Assembly (NCBI GenBank): GCA_019247865.1
Contig: JAFBAJ010000114.1
Span: forward strand, 1 to 6,204
Length of the DNA: 6,204 nt
From: Acidobacteriota bacterium
GTDB taxonomy: Bacteria; Acidobacteriota; Blastocatellia; Pyrinomonadales; Pyrinomonadaceae
Direction of reading: 5' to 3'
In this document: positions 1-5,693 of the stretch, piece by piece
Position numbering within the stretch: the stretch's first letter is position 1
Layout of the letters: each line of letters begins with the position of its first letter
Translations under genes and position numbers: made by a program
The notes under the pieces: generated by a model
Told to the model about the DNA's origin: nothing
The model's database searches: none
What the model saw: the letters and a program-made list of their open reading frames with translations, nothing else

Positions 1-396
1 GTGGTGCGTACTGGGCGCGTCGCGGAGGAGCTGATCTCGCTCTCGAAGAACATCAAGCGCGTGGCCGCGCTCCTCTCGGACGCGCGGGAATGCGAGTTCA
101 TCGGCGTCGCGATCCCGGAAAAAATGGCGCTCGCCGAAACCGTGCGCTTGACCGAAACGCTCGTGAGGCTCAAAGTTCCGATGCGTCGCCTGCTCGTCAA
201 CAACGTCCTGCCGGAGACGGCCGCCGCCGCGTGCGAGTTCTGCGCCGCGCGCAGGCGCGAGCAGCAGCGCGTCATCAAAAGTTTCAGGACGCAGCTCGGG
301 CAGGTCGAGCAACTGTTCATCGCGCCGCAGCAGCCAGCAGAGATACGGGGCGCGGAGCGTCTGCGCGCGCACTTCGCCGGCTGGCGGGAAATCTAA
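1..396 (+). CDS. ArsA/Get3-family ATPase, C-terminal part (5' end outside window)
   Basis: This is the last ~131 residues of an ArsA/Get3-like ATPase. The family are dimeric P-loop ATPases: ArsA drives arsenite export, and Get3 delivers tail-anchored membrane proteins. Visible hallmarks are the stretch IPEKMALAETVRL (residues ~38-50 of the visible part), matching the family pattern PE-x-L-x-ET-x-R; the strand RRLLVNNVLPE (~62-72), equivalent to the conserved IVN-x-V-P segment near the nucleotide; and a CEFC pair (C78/C81), placed like the CxxC that binds zinc at the Get3 dimer interface. P-loop and switch motifs must lie upstream. The GTG at base 1 is almost certainly internal, since 130 residues cannot hold the ATPase fold. 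The gene ends 3 bases before the GvpF/L gene, so the two are probably co-transcribed. No cytosolic or membrane partner is visible. A role in handling hydrophobic Gvp proteins is inference; an arsenite role is less likely because no ars genes are present here. Confidence 0.8.
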   Translation: MVRTGRVAEELISLSKNIKRVAALLSDARECEFIGVAIPEKMALAETVRLTETLVRLKVPMRRLLVNNVLPETAAAACEFCAARRREQQRVIKSFRTQLGQVEQLFIAPQQPAEIRGAERLRAHFAGWREI

Positions 397-399
397 TCT

Positions 400-1212
400 A
401 TGCCCGAAGCTTTCTACATCTATTGTCTCGGCGAAGAGGGCGAGCTGAGCCCGCTCTTCGATGAGAAATTGATCGAGGCCATCGAGCCGGGGACGAAGTT
501 ACAGCTCATCGCGGCGGACGCGCTCGCGGCGGTGGCGAGCGTCGTGCCGCTGGCCGATTACGGCGAGGAAGGTTTTCAGGCGCGGCTCGCGGAGCCCGCT
601 TGGGTCGCCGCCAGAGCGATGCGTCACGAGCGTGTGCTCGAACATTTCGCCTCGCGCGCGAGCGTCATTCCTTTGCGCTTCGGCGCGATCTATCTCAAGC
701 GCGCGCGCGTCGAAGAGATGCTGCATGAGAGGGCCGCAGAGCTGCGCTCGTTCATCAAACGGCTGCGCGGAAAAGAGGAGTGGGGCGTCAATCTCTTCTG
801 CGACCGCGCGCAGCTCCTCGAACAGATCGCGTCGCTCAGCCCGGCCCTGCGCGAGATCAACGAGCGCGCCGCCAAAGCTTCGGCCGGGCAGGCCTATCTG
901 CTGCGAAAAAAGGTTGACGCCCAGCGCGCGGACGAGGCGCGCGCTGAAGTCAGGCGCGTCGCGGGAGAGTTGGAACGGAAACTCTCTGCCGAGAGCGACG
1001 GCGTGGTGCGACTGCGTCTGCGACAGGCCGAGACGGCCGAGCATGGAGACCTTGCGGCCAAGCTCGCTTTTCTGGTCGAGCGCGAAGGTTTTAAAGATTT
1101 TCGCGCGGCGGCGGAAGAGCTGGCCGCGCATTACGCGAGCGCGGGCTTTCGGCTGGAGCTGACCGGCCCGTGGCCCGCCTATAATTTCGTCGCCGAAAGT
1201 GAAGTCAGATGA
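400..1212 (+). CDS. gvpF/gvpL: GvpF/GvpL-family gas vesicle protein (first copy)
   Basis: This 270-residue protein belongs to the GvpF/GvpL family, accessory proteins that bind GvpA and are needed for gas-vesicle assembly in the cytoplasm. The family signatures appear in order: FYIYCLGEE at the N-terminus (~5-13), RHERVLEHF followed by SVIPLRFGAIY (~75-98), EWGVNLFCD (~127-135) closing the first domain, AYLLRKK (~165-171) opening the helical part, and the typical C-terminal LTGPWPAYNF (~254-263). Its length is normal for the family. The ATG at 400 has a moderate GGGAA (386-390) 9 bases upstream. The stop overlaps the next gene's start as ATGA, implying translational coupling with a small GvpA-domain protein. 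GvpF and GvpL cannot be told apart from sequence alone. A second, divergent copy lies at 1461-2153. Confidence 0.92.
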   Translation: MPEAFYIYCLGEEGELSPLFDEKLIEAIEPGTKLQLIAADALAAVASVVPLADYGEEGFQARLAEPAWVAARAMRHERVLEHFASRASVIPLRFGAIYLKRARVEEMLHERAAELRSFIKRLRGKEEWGVNLFCDRAQLLEQIASLSPALREINERAAKASAGQAYLLRKKVDAQRADEARAEVRRVAGELERKLSAESDGVVRLRLRQAETAEHGDLAAKLAFLVEREGFKDFRAAAEELAAHYASAGFRLELTGPWPAYNFVAESEVR

Positions 1213-1430
1213 CTCAAGAGGAATTCACAGAGCTGGAGCAGAGCGACCTCTCGCTGCTGGAGACGCTCGATCACGTGCTCAATCGCGGGCTCGTCATCGC
1301 GGGCGAGATTACCATCTCGGTCGCCGATGTGGACTTGATCTTCGTCGGCCTCAACGTCATGCTGACCTCCGTCGAGACGGCGCGCGAAGTGCTCGTCGAG
1401 CGGAACAGGAAGGCGTCGGGTGACGAGTGA
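1209..1430 (+). CDS. Small GvpA-domain minor gas vesicle protein (GvpS/GvpM/GvpJ type)
   Basis: This 73-residue protein is almost entirely one GvpA-type domain (~14-58). The core LLETLDHVLNRGLVIAGEI is followed by ISVADVDLIFVGLNVMLTSVET, which match the helix-strand-strand-helix pattern of the shell-protein family. It lacks the DAW-R-S-V-GI signature of true GvpA, having AGE-T-S-ADVD instead, so it is a minor paralogue such as GvpS, GvpM or GvpJ. Such proteins are thought to act in nucleation or at the tips. The order F/L, this gene, F/L, K, J resembles the L-S-K-J order of Bacillus megaterium, which favours GvpS, but the assignment is not secure. It starts inside the stop of the preceding gvpF/L (ATGA) and has only a weak purine-rich ribosome site, consistent with coupled translation. 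Confidence 0.88.
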   Translation: MTQEEFTELEQSDLSLLETLDHVLNRGLVIAGEITISVADVDLIFVGLNVMLTSVETAREVLVERNRKASGDE

Positions 1431-1460
1431 GAAGCTTTTCATCCAACACTCATCAAACTG

Positions 1461-2153
1461 ATGCTGTATCTGTACTGTCTGAGCGATGAGGCGACGGCGC
1501 GCGTGCTGGATGGAGCGGCGGGCATCGGAGGAGTTGCGCCGCACCTCTTTGATTGCGCGGGCATCTGCGCGGTGGTCAGCGAGTTCGCGTCGGCGACGGT
1601 CGCCGTGACGCGCGAGAACGTGCTCGCGCACGAGCGCGTGCTGAGCCGCGTGCTGGCCGCCACGACGCCGCTCCCTTTCCGCTTCGGGACGGTCGCGGGC
1701 GAGGAACGGCTCGAAAATTTCGTCTCCACGCACAGAGCCTCTTTGCTCTCTGCGCTCGCGCGCGTGCGCGGCGCGGTCGAGATGAGCGTCAAGATCATCT
1801 GGGACGAAGAGCCGGAGCGCGCGGCTCCTGACAGCGAAGCGCAGGAGGCGGGTGCGGGCACGCGTTTTCTGTTGACGAAGCGGCGCGAACTCCTCGGCGC
1901 AGAGAGATTGCAGGAGCGCGCCGAAAATCTGAGCGCGTGGCTCGCGCACATGCTGGAGGAGAACGTGAAAGATTCGCTGGTCGAGGTGCGCCCGGCGGCG
2001 TCCCTGGTCGTCTCGGCCTCGCATCTGGTGGCGCGAGAAGCCGTCGAAAGTTATCGCGCGCGGCTCGAAGCGGCACGCCGGGAGCGCCCGGACCTGCGCT
2101 TTCTGACGAGCGGGCCGTGGCCGCCCTACAGCTTCAGTAATCTTTTTCCTTGA
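1461..2153 (+). CDS. gvpF/gvpL: GvpF/GvpL-family gas vesicle protein (second copy)
   Basis: This 230-residue second member of the GvpF/GvpL assembly-factor family is shorter and clearly divergent from the first copy. Markers are LYLYCLSDE (~2-10), AHERVLSRVL followed by TPLPFRFGTV (~56-78), VEMSVKIIWDEE (~106-117), GTRFLLTKRRE (~133-143) and a C-terminal TSGPWPPYSFSNLF (~216-229). It probably contacts GvpA-type subunits and helps nucleate or stabilise the growing vesicle. The ATG at 1461 aligns with the family's usual N-terminus, but no Shine-Dalgarno is visible in the 30-base gap after the preceding stop. Translation may rely on re-initiation or on a non-SD mechanism. Between ~115 and 135 it carries an Ala/Glu-rich linker, the usual variable region. 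It ends one base short of overlapping a possible TTG start of GvpK. Confidence 0.92.
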   Translation: MLYLYCLSDEATARVLDGAAGIGGVAPHLFDCAGICAVVSEFASATVAVTRENVLAHERVLSRVLAATTPLPFRFGTVAGEERLENFVSTHRASLLSALARVRGAVEMSVKIIWDEEPERAAPDSEAQEAGAGTRFLLTKRRELLGAERLQERAENLSAWLAHMLEENVKDSLVEVRPAASLVVSASHLVAREAVESYRARLEAARRERPDLRFLTSGPWPPYSFSNLFP

Positions 2154-2169
2154 ATTATACGGATGGTTC

Positions 2170-2173
2170 GGAG
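2170..2173 (+). promoter_or_regulatory. Ribosome binding site favouring the GTG start of gvpK
   Basis: GGAG sits 6 bases before the GTG at 2180-2182. The alternative in-frame TTG at 2150 overlaps the previous stop (TTGA) and is preceded by a pyrimidine tract with no ribosome site. This decides the GvpK start in favour of 2180, though coupled initiation at the TTG is not excluded. Confidence 0.5.
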
Positions 2174-2179
2174 TACGCT

Positions 2180-2545
2180 GTGAACGAATCCCCCGATTCC
2201 CCTGTTCCGGTCGAGCCGGGAATTGAGACCGAGCACGCCGAAGAGTTCATCGAGCACCTGCGGCGCGTGTCGGATTCTCTGCCTTCACACATCAATGTGG
2301 ACGCGCAGTCGGTCGAGCAGGGACTGGCGAAACTCGTCCTGACGCTCATTGAGCTGATTCGTCGCCTGCTGGAGAAGCAGGCCGTGAGGCGCATGGAGGG
2401 CGGCGAGCTCGCGCCGGAGCAGATCGAGGAGCTGGGCCTGGCCCTGATGAAGCTCGAAGAGAAGATGGCTGAATTGAAAGAGCAATTCGGGCTGGCCGAC
2501 GAAGACCTCAACCTTGACCTCGGCCCTATCGGGAAATTGATTTAA
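2180..2545 (+). CDS. gvpK: Gas vesicle protein GvpK
   Basis: From the GTG at 2180 this gives 121 residues. GvpK is an essential accessory protein of gas-vesicle formation whose exact biochemical role is not settled. The diagnostic core is intact (GTG numbering): INVDAQSVEQGLAKLVLTL (~38-56), then LIELIRRLLEKQAVRRMEGG (~56-75), a helical segment with IEELGLALMKLEEKMAELKE (~82-101), and the C-terminal LNLDLGPIGKLI (~110-121). The acidic N-terminal ~25 residues are variable in the family. An upstream TTG at 2150 would add 10 residues but has no ribosome site. It sits between gvpF/L and the gvpJ-like gene, the common F/L-K-J order, and is probably in one transcript with them. GvpK is a strong marker that the locus is a true gas-vesicle cluster. 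Confidence 0.93.
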   Translation: MNESPDSPVPVEPGIETEHAEEFIEHLRRVSDSLPSHINVDAQSVEQGLAKLVLTLIELIRRLLEKQAVRRMEGGELAPEQIEELGLALMKLEEKMAELKEQFGLADEDLNLDLGPIGKLI

Positions 2546-2572
2546 GTTACTCAGGCGTTTCACTCCTTAAAC

Positions 2573-2577
2573 GGAGG
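2573..2577 (+). promoter_or_regulatory. Strong ribosome binding site for the TTG-started gvpJ-like gene
   Basis: GGAGG stands 9 bases before the TTG at 2587-2589. No ATG or GTG in this frame occurs before the conserved GvpA domain begins, so this site supports the unusual TTG start. Confidence 0.65.
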
Positions 2578-2586
2578 TTTGAACAG

Positions 2587-2967
2587 TTGTCGAGCGAGCG
2601 ATCTAGCATCATTACAGCGCGTCCCCCCGGTTTGGTGGACGTGCTCGACCGTATTCTTGACAAGGGACTGGTGATAGCGGGCGACATCAAGGTCTCGCTC
2701 GCCAACGTCGAGCTGTTGACGTTGCAGATCCGCATCCTCGTCTGCTCGATTGATAAGGCCGAGCAGATCGGTCTCAACTGGTGGCGTTACGACAGTAACC
2801 TGACGACGCGCGCCGAGCGGATCGAGGCCGAGAACGTAGACCTGCGCGAGCGGCTCGCAGACCTGGAGCGCCAGATCCAGCAGCTCAGCGCGCCGCCTGT
2901 TCCGGCCGCGAGCGCAAAAAAGGTGGCCGCGCCGCGTCGCCGTCAGGCATCAAAGAAGAAGAGTTGA
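2587..2967 (+). CDS. gvpJ: GvpJ-like gas vesicle protein with coiled-coil and basic tail
   Basis: This 126-residue protein starts at a TTG with a good GGAGG. Residues ~14-58 are a GvpA-type domain: GLVDVLDRILDKGLVIAGDI, then KVSLANVELLTLQIRILVCSIDKA. The following GLNWWRYDSNL (~62-72) is typical of the GvpJ-like branch rather than of GvpA. Minor proteins of this type are thought to act in nucleation or at the vesicle cone tips. After the domain comes a predicted coiled coil (~74-100), rich in Glu, Arg and Leu with heptad-like spacing (ERIEAENVDLRERLADLERQ), and then an Ala/Pro linker ending in a very basic tail (RRR, KKK at ~117-125). That tail is not part of the core fold and is the odd feature here. 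It lies 41 bases after gvpK, probably in the same operon. The J assignment is likely but not exclusive; GvpS or GvpM naming is possible. Confidence 0.85.
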   Translation: MSSERSSIITARPPGLVDVLDRILDKGLVIAGDIKVSLANVELLTLQIRILVCSIDKAEQIGLNWWRYDSNLTTRAERIEAENVDLRERLADLERQIQQLSAPPVPAASAKKVAAPRRRQASKKKS

Positions 2968-3080
2968 ACAGAGGTTCTTTGATCGAAGCAGGCCCCGTGT
3001 GGCGGAAATTCAGCAGAGAGCGCGCGCCAGAGTTTTGGCTGGTTGACCCGACAGGCCAGCGCGCCGGAAAGGTAGAGAGA

Positions 3081-3109
3081 TTAGCCCCCGCGTTCCCTCG
3101 CGTTATGCT
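3081..3109 (+). promoter_or_regulatory. Possible housekeeping-type promoter for gvpA
   Basis: TATGCT at 3104-3109 resembles a -10 box (4 of 6 to TATAAT). It lies 17 bases after a weak -35-like TTAGCC (3081-3086). Predicted transcription would start near 3115, giving a leader of about 30 bases. The -35 match is poor, so this is only a candidate. Confidence 0.28.
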
Positions 3110-3129
3110 TAGGTTGCAACTTTCGGAAG

Positions 3130-3134
3130 AAGGA
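3130..3134 (+). promoter_or_regulatory. Ribosome binding site of gvpA
   Basis: AAGGA lies 11 bases before the gvpA ATG within a purine-rich GAAGAAGGAA run. The spacing is slightly long but acceptable. It supports ATG 3146 as the start, which also matches the family N-terminus MAVE. Confidence 0.55.
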
Positions 3135-3145
3135 ATGTAAACACA

Positions 3146-3430
3146 ATGGCAGTTGAAAGAGCTCCGGGCGGCACAAGTCTGATCGACGTACTTGACCGCG
3201 TGCTGGATAAAGGTATCGTCGTTGACGCTTGGGTGCGCATCTCTCTCGTCGGCATTGACCTCATCACCGTTGAGGCGCGTGTGGTGGTCGCTTCGATTGA
3301 TACCTATCTCAAATATGCGGAGGCGGTCGGCCTGACGCCCGCCGTCTCGCGTCCGGCCCTGACGCCGGCCGTCGAACCGCAGGAGGATGAGACGCGCCGC
3401 CGCGTCACGGTTGAGGTGGAGAGAAGCTGA
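3146..3430 (+). CDS. gvpA: Gas vesicle major structural protein GvpA
   Basis: This is the main wall protein of gas vesicles, which self-assembles into the hydrophobic-lined ribbed shell. The 94-residue product opens with MAVER and has the classic core [20 protein letters not shown] (~11-30), then [20 protein letters not shown] (~31-50) and [14 protein letters not shown] (~51-64). The DAWVR, SLVGI, EARVV and [11 protein letters not shown] blocks separate true GvpA from the two minor paralogues in this window. The usual protein is about 70-80 residues. Here an extra tail of ~25 residues follows, containing a repeated LTPAV (63-67 and 72-76) and then a charged segment with RRR. It lies last among the gvp genes, behind a 178-base gap with its own candidate promoter and ribosome site, and is followed directly by a heptamer-repeat hairpin. 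This arrangement would allow it to be expressed above the assembly genes. Confidence 0.95.
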   Translation: MAVERAPGGTSLIDVLDRVLDKGIVVDAWVRISLVGIDLITVEARVVVASIDTYLKYAEAVGLTPAVSRPALTPAVEPQEDETRRRVTVEVERS

Positions 3431-3434
3431 ACAG

Positions 3435-3516
3435 CAGAAGTCAGGAGCCAGCAGCCGGAATCCAGCAGCATCGGTCGCTTTTATTCTGGCTTCTGACTCC
3501 TGGCTCCTGGCTCCTG
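3435..3516 (+). repeat. Inverted array of degenerate heptamer repeats (CAGGAGC type)
   Basis: Five tandem heptamers on the + strand (3435-3469: CAGAAGT, CAGGAGC, CAGCAGC, CGGAATC, CAGCAGC) face five in the opposite orientation (3482-3516, read on the - strand as CAGGAGC, CAGGAGC, CAGGAGT, CAGAAGC, CAGAATA). A 12-base loop (3470-3481) separates them. The arms can pair imperfectly, with a block around AGTCAGGAGCCAG (3439-3451) able to pair over 13 bases with one wobble. Degenerate heptanucleotide arrays in intergenic DNA are known from cyanobacteria and occur in other phyla. It begins 4 bases after the gvpA stop and ends 5 bases before the kinase ATG. It could stabilise or attenuate gvpA mRNA, or mask the kinase start. 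It lacks a terminal U-run after the right arm, so it is not a standard terminator. Confidence 0.85.
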
Positions 3517-3521
3517 TAGTT

Positions 3522-5693
3522 ATGCAACATCAACCGACAGAACCGGCGGTCCTGATGCCTCAACCTCTGCGGAAGGAGGGAAGGGACGCCGAGCGGCGAC
3601 TGCGTCAGTTCGAGATGGTCTTCGACCTGACGACGCAGATGCTGGCGACGCCTAAGGTGGAAGAGCGGCTGTTGCTTGCGCTCGAAACCGCGACCACCGG
3701 GCTCGGATACCCGCAGGCCGCAATCGCCCTGATTGATGAGCGCGCCTCCACCTTGCAGATGCGCGCCGCCGTGGGCTTTGAGGATGATGAAATAGTCGAG
3801 CGGCTGGCGATGCCGCTTGATTCCGGCGCTCCGCACGTCGCCATTATCTACGAAGGCCGCCCCGTCTGGCTTGCGCGCGAAGGCGATGAAGCGACGGCAG
3901 CTTTTCTCGCCGAGCTCGGCTGCCGGCACGACCTCCTGGCGCTCCCGCTCTTCGGCGGACAGCGCCTCTCCAAAACTCTCAATCGCAATCTGGCGAGCAG
4001 CCCGCGCATGGCCGACCGGCACTGGGGACCGGAGCCGGTGACCTGTCTGGGCGTGCTCTATATCGGCGCAGAGCGCGCCGCGCTGGATGACGACGCGCTG
4101 GAATTTCTGACGCGCCTCGCAGACCGGATCGGCCAGACCGTCTCGTCCGCGATGCATTACGAGCGCCTGACGGAGCTCATCTCGAAGCTGCAACGCGAGC
4201 GGCAATGGGTCGAGTCCATCATGAAGTCGGTCGCAGACCCGATCGTGCTTACCAATCTGGACAACGAGATTCTGTTGCAGAACCGGCGCGCGGAGGAGCT
4301 CTTCAGCGGCTCGAAGAACGCCAACGAGGGCAAGCGGCGCGCGCTGGAGATGAACGACCTGCTCTTTTCGGCATATCTTTCGAGCGCGGCCTTTTCGACC
4401 AACGATTTCGTCCAGCGCGACATCACGCTCGTCGATCCGATGGAAGGCTCAGACCTCCATCACGAGGTCATTTCGACTCCGGCCTTTAACGCGCGCGGCG
4501 AGCGCATCGGGCTCGTCTCGATCTTCCGCGACGTGACGGACCTGCGCAACGCCAACGAAGAGCTGGCGCAGAACATTCTCAAGCTCCAGCAGGCCGAGAT
4601 GGAGGCGCGCCGCGAGCGCGACCGCCTCGACCTCATCATCGAGAACGTCGGCCAGCCCGTCGCCGTCTGCGACCAGCGCGGCAACTTTATCCTCTTCAAC
4701 GCGCGCGCCGAGCTGCTCTTTCAGACGCTCGCGGCGGACGCGCCTTCGAGCGTGACCGCGGCCGTGCGTACCAACTCCGTCAAGCTCACTTCCTTCATCT
4801 CGACGCTCGCCTCGGACGCGCACACCAACGTGCGGCGCGCGGAGATCGAGCTGGTCAAGCCGGGCACGGGCGAGAAGCTGCCGATGGAGATCACCGCGGT
4901 CGAGGTCGAGGACGCGAAGGGCGAAGTGACGGCCGTCGTCTCGATCCTGCACGACCTGTCGGAGATGCGCGAGCTGGAAAGACGGCGCGTCGAGCAGCAG
5001 CTCTTCGAGTCGGAGAAGCTGGCGGCGGTCGGTCGGCTCGCGGCCTCCATCGCGCACGAGGTCAACAACCCGCTCGAAGCCATCAAGAACTCGCTCTATC
5101 TCCTGCAGACGAGCCGCAGCGAAGAGACCAACGCGCGCTTTCTCGAAGTCGCGCGGAAAGAGACCGAGCGCGTCTCGCACATCATCCGGCAGATGCTCGG
5201 CTTCGCGCGCCGCGCCGGAGAGGTCGAATGGGTCAACGTCAATCAGGTGCTCGAAGAGACGATGATCCTGATCGAGAAGAAGCTCAAGCAGTCCGGCGTG
5301 CGCGTCGAGCGCAGCCTGCATCCGCAACTGCCGGCCGTGCGCGCGCGCGCAGACCAGTTGCGCCAGGTCTTTCTCAACCTGATCCTGAACGCGCAGCAGT
5401 CCATCGAAGGCGCGGGCGCGATCCGCATCAACACCATGAGCGAGGAGCAGGCCCTGCAGCCCTCCATCGCCATCGAGATCAGCGACACGGGCATCGGCAT
5501 CAGCGAAGAGGAGCTGCCGCGCATCTTCGAGCCCTTCTTTTCCAAACGGCAGAAGGGAACCGGGCTCGGCCTGTGGGTCACGCAGGACATCGTGCGGCAA
5601 CACGGCGGGCGCATCGAAGTCACCAGCACGCAGGGCTTCGGCACGACCTTTCGGATCATTCTCCTCGTTGATTCGCCGACTTTGGGGGCATGA
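3522..5693 (+). CDS. Soluble GAF-PAS-PAS sensor histidine kinase
   Basis: From ATG 3522 this gives 723 residues with no signal peptide or membrane segment, so the kinase is cytoplasmic. Domains in order: a GAF-like sensor (~50-205) with LGYPQAAIALIDE and CLGVLYIGAERAAL; a linker helix; PAS 1 (~228-342), starting WVESIMKSVADPIVLTN and ending VSIFRDVTDLR; a coiled linker; PAS 2 (~367-482), with IIENVGQPVAVCDQRGNFI; a HisKA domain with H-box SIAHEVNNPLEAIKN (phospho-acceptor His ~512); and a HATPase domain with N-box NLILNAQQS (~619-627), G1 box DTGIGI (~655), F-box IFEPFF (~668) and G2 box GTGLGL (~679). All catalytic boxes are intact, and it should phosphorylate the overlapping REC-STAS protein. 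The reading frame stays open back to 3387, but that overlaps gvpA and reads through the heptamer repeats, so ATG 3522 was chosen. It has no clear ribosome site, and ATG 3555 is an alternative. The ligand is unknown. Confidence 0.93.
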   Translation: MQHQPTEPAVLMPQPLRKEGRDAERRLRQFEMVFDLTTQMLATPKVEERLLLALETATTGLGYPQAAIALIDERASTLQMRAAVGFEDDEIVERLAMPLDSGAPHVAIIYEGRPVWLAREGDEATAAFLAELGCRHDLLALPLFGGQRLSKTLNRNLASSPRMADRHWGPEPVTCLGVLYIGAERAALDDDALEFLTRLADRIGQTVSSAMHYERLTELISKLQRERQWVESIMKSVADPIVLTNLDNEILLQNRRAEELFSGSKNANEGKRRALEMNDLLFSAYLSSAAFSTNDFVQRDITLVDPMEGSDLHHEVISTPAFNARGERIGLVSIFRDVTDLRNANEELAQNILKLQQAEMEARRERDRLDLIIENVGQPVAVCDQRGNFILFNARAELLFQTLAADAPSSVTAAVRTNSVKLTSFISTLASDAHTNVRRAEIELVKPGTGEKLPMEITAVEVEDAKGEVTAVVSILHDLSEMRELERRRVEQQLFESEKLAAVGRLAASIAHEVNNPLEAIKNSLYLLQTSRSEETNARFLEVARKETERVSHIIRQMLGFARRAGEVEWVNVNQVLEETMILIEKKLKQSGVRVERSLHPQLPAVRARADQLRQVFLNLILNAQQSIEGAGAIRINTMSEEQALQPSIAIEISDTGIGISEEELPRIFEPFFSKRQKGTGLGLWVTQDIVRQHGGRIEVTSTQGFGTTFRIILLVDSPTLGA

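Larger units (their letters stand above)
2968..3145 (+). promoter_or_regulatory. Intergenic region upstream of gvpA, leader and possible control region
   Basis: This 178-base gap is the largest non-coding stretch between gvp genes. It holds a possible promoter (3081-3109), an 8-base perfect palindrome GTTGCAAC at 3113-3120 near the expected transcription start, a 5-bp inverted repeat GCTGG/CCAGC (3038-3042 and 3056-3060), and the gvpA ribosome site. No convincing coding sequence or rho-independent terminator is seen. A gap this size is consistent with gvpA having its own strong transcription, separate from the upstream assembly genes. Confidence 0.4.

Noticed and set aside
1..3. GTG at base 1 as the true start of the ATPase gene
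   Set aside because: The visible part matches only the C-terminal region of ArsA/Get3; P-loop and switch motifs must lie upstream of the window.
1179..2024. Open frame of 281 codons on the - strand
   Set aside because: It is antisense to two clear gvp genes, Arg-rich, and without recognisable motifs.
3036..3050. Possible sigma-54 promoter (TGGC with downstream TTGA)
   Set aside because: The GG is present, but the GC that should follow 10 bases later is absent, so the -24/-12 spacing fails.
3022..3065. Direct repeat GCGCGCC at 3022-3028 and 3059-3065
   Set aside because: Seven GC-only bases recur by chance in DNA of this composition; there is no other support for a binding site.
3043..3078. 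TTGACC as a -35 box with TAGAGA as -10
   Set aside because: The spacer would be 24 bases, too long for a housekeeping promoter.
3387..3521. Upstream extension of the histidine kinase frame (45 extra residues)
   Set aside because: It overlaps the end of gvpA and translates the heptamer repeats into a low-complexity sequence with no family match. ATG 3522 or 3555 is a better start.
3435..3521. Rho-independent terminator after gvpA
   Set aside because: The hairpin is imperfect and made of heptamer repeats, and no T-run follows the right arm. An attenuator or stability role remains possible.
4449..5603. Long open frame of 384 codons on the - strand
   Set aside because: It lies antisense to the kinase, whose catalytic boxes are intact. 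The predicted protein is Asp/Arg/Leu-rich shadow sequence caused by high GC at third positions.
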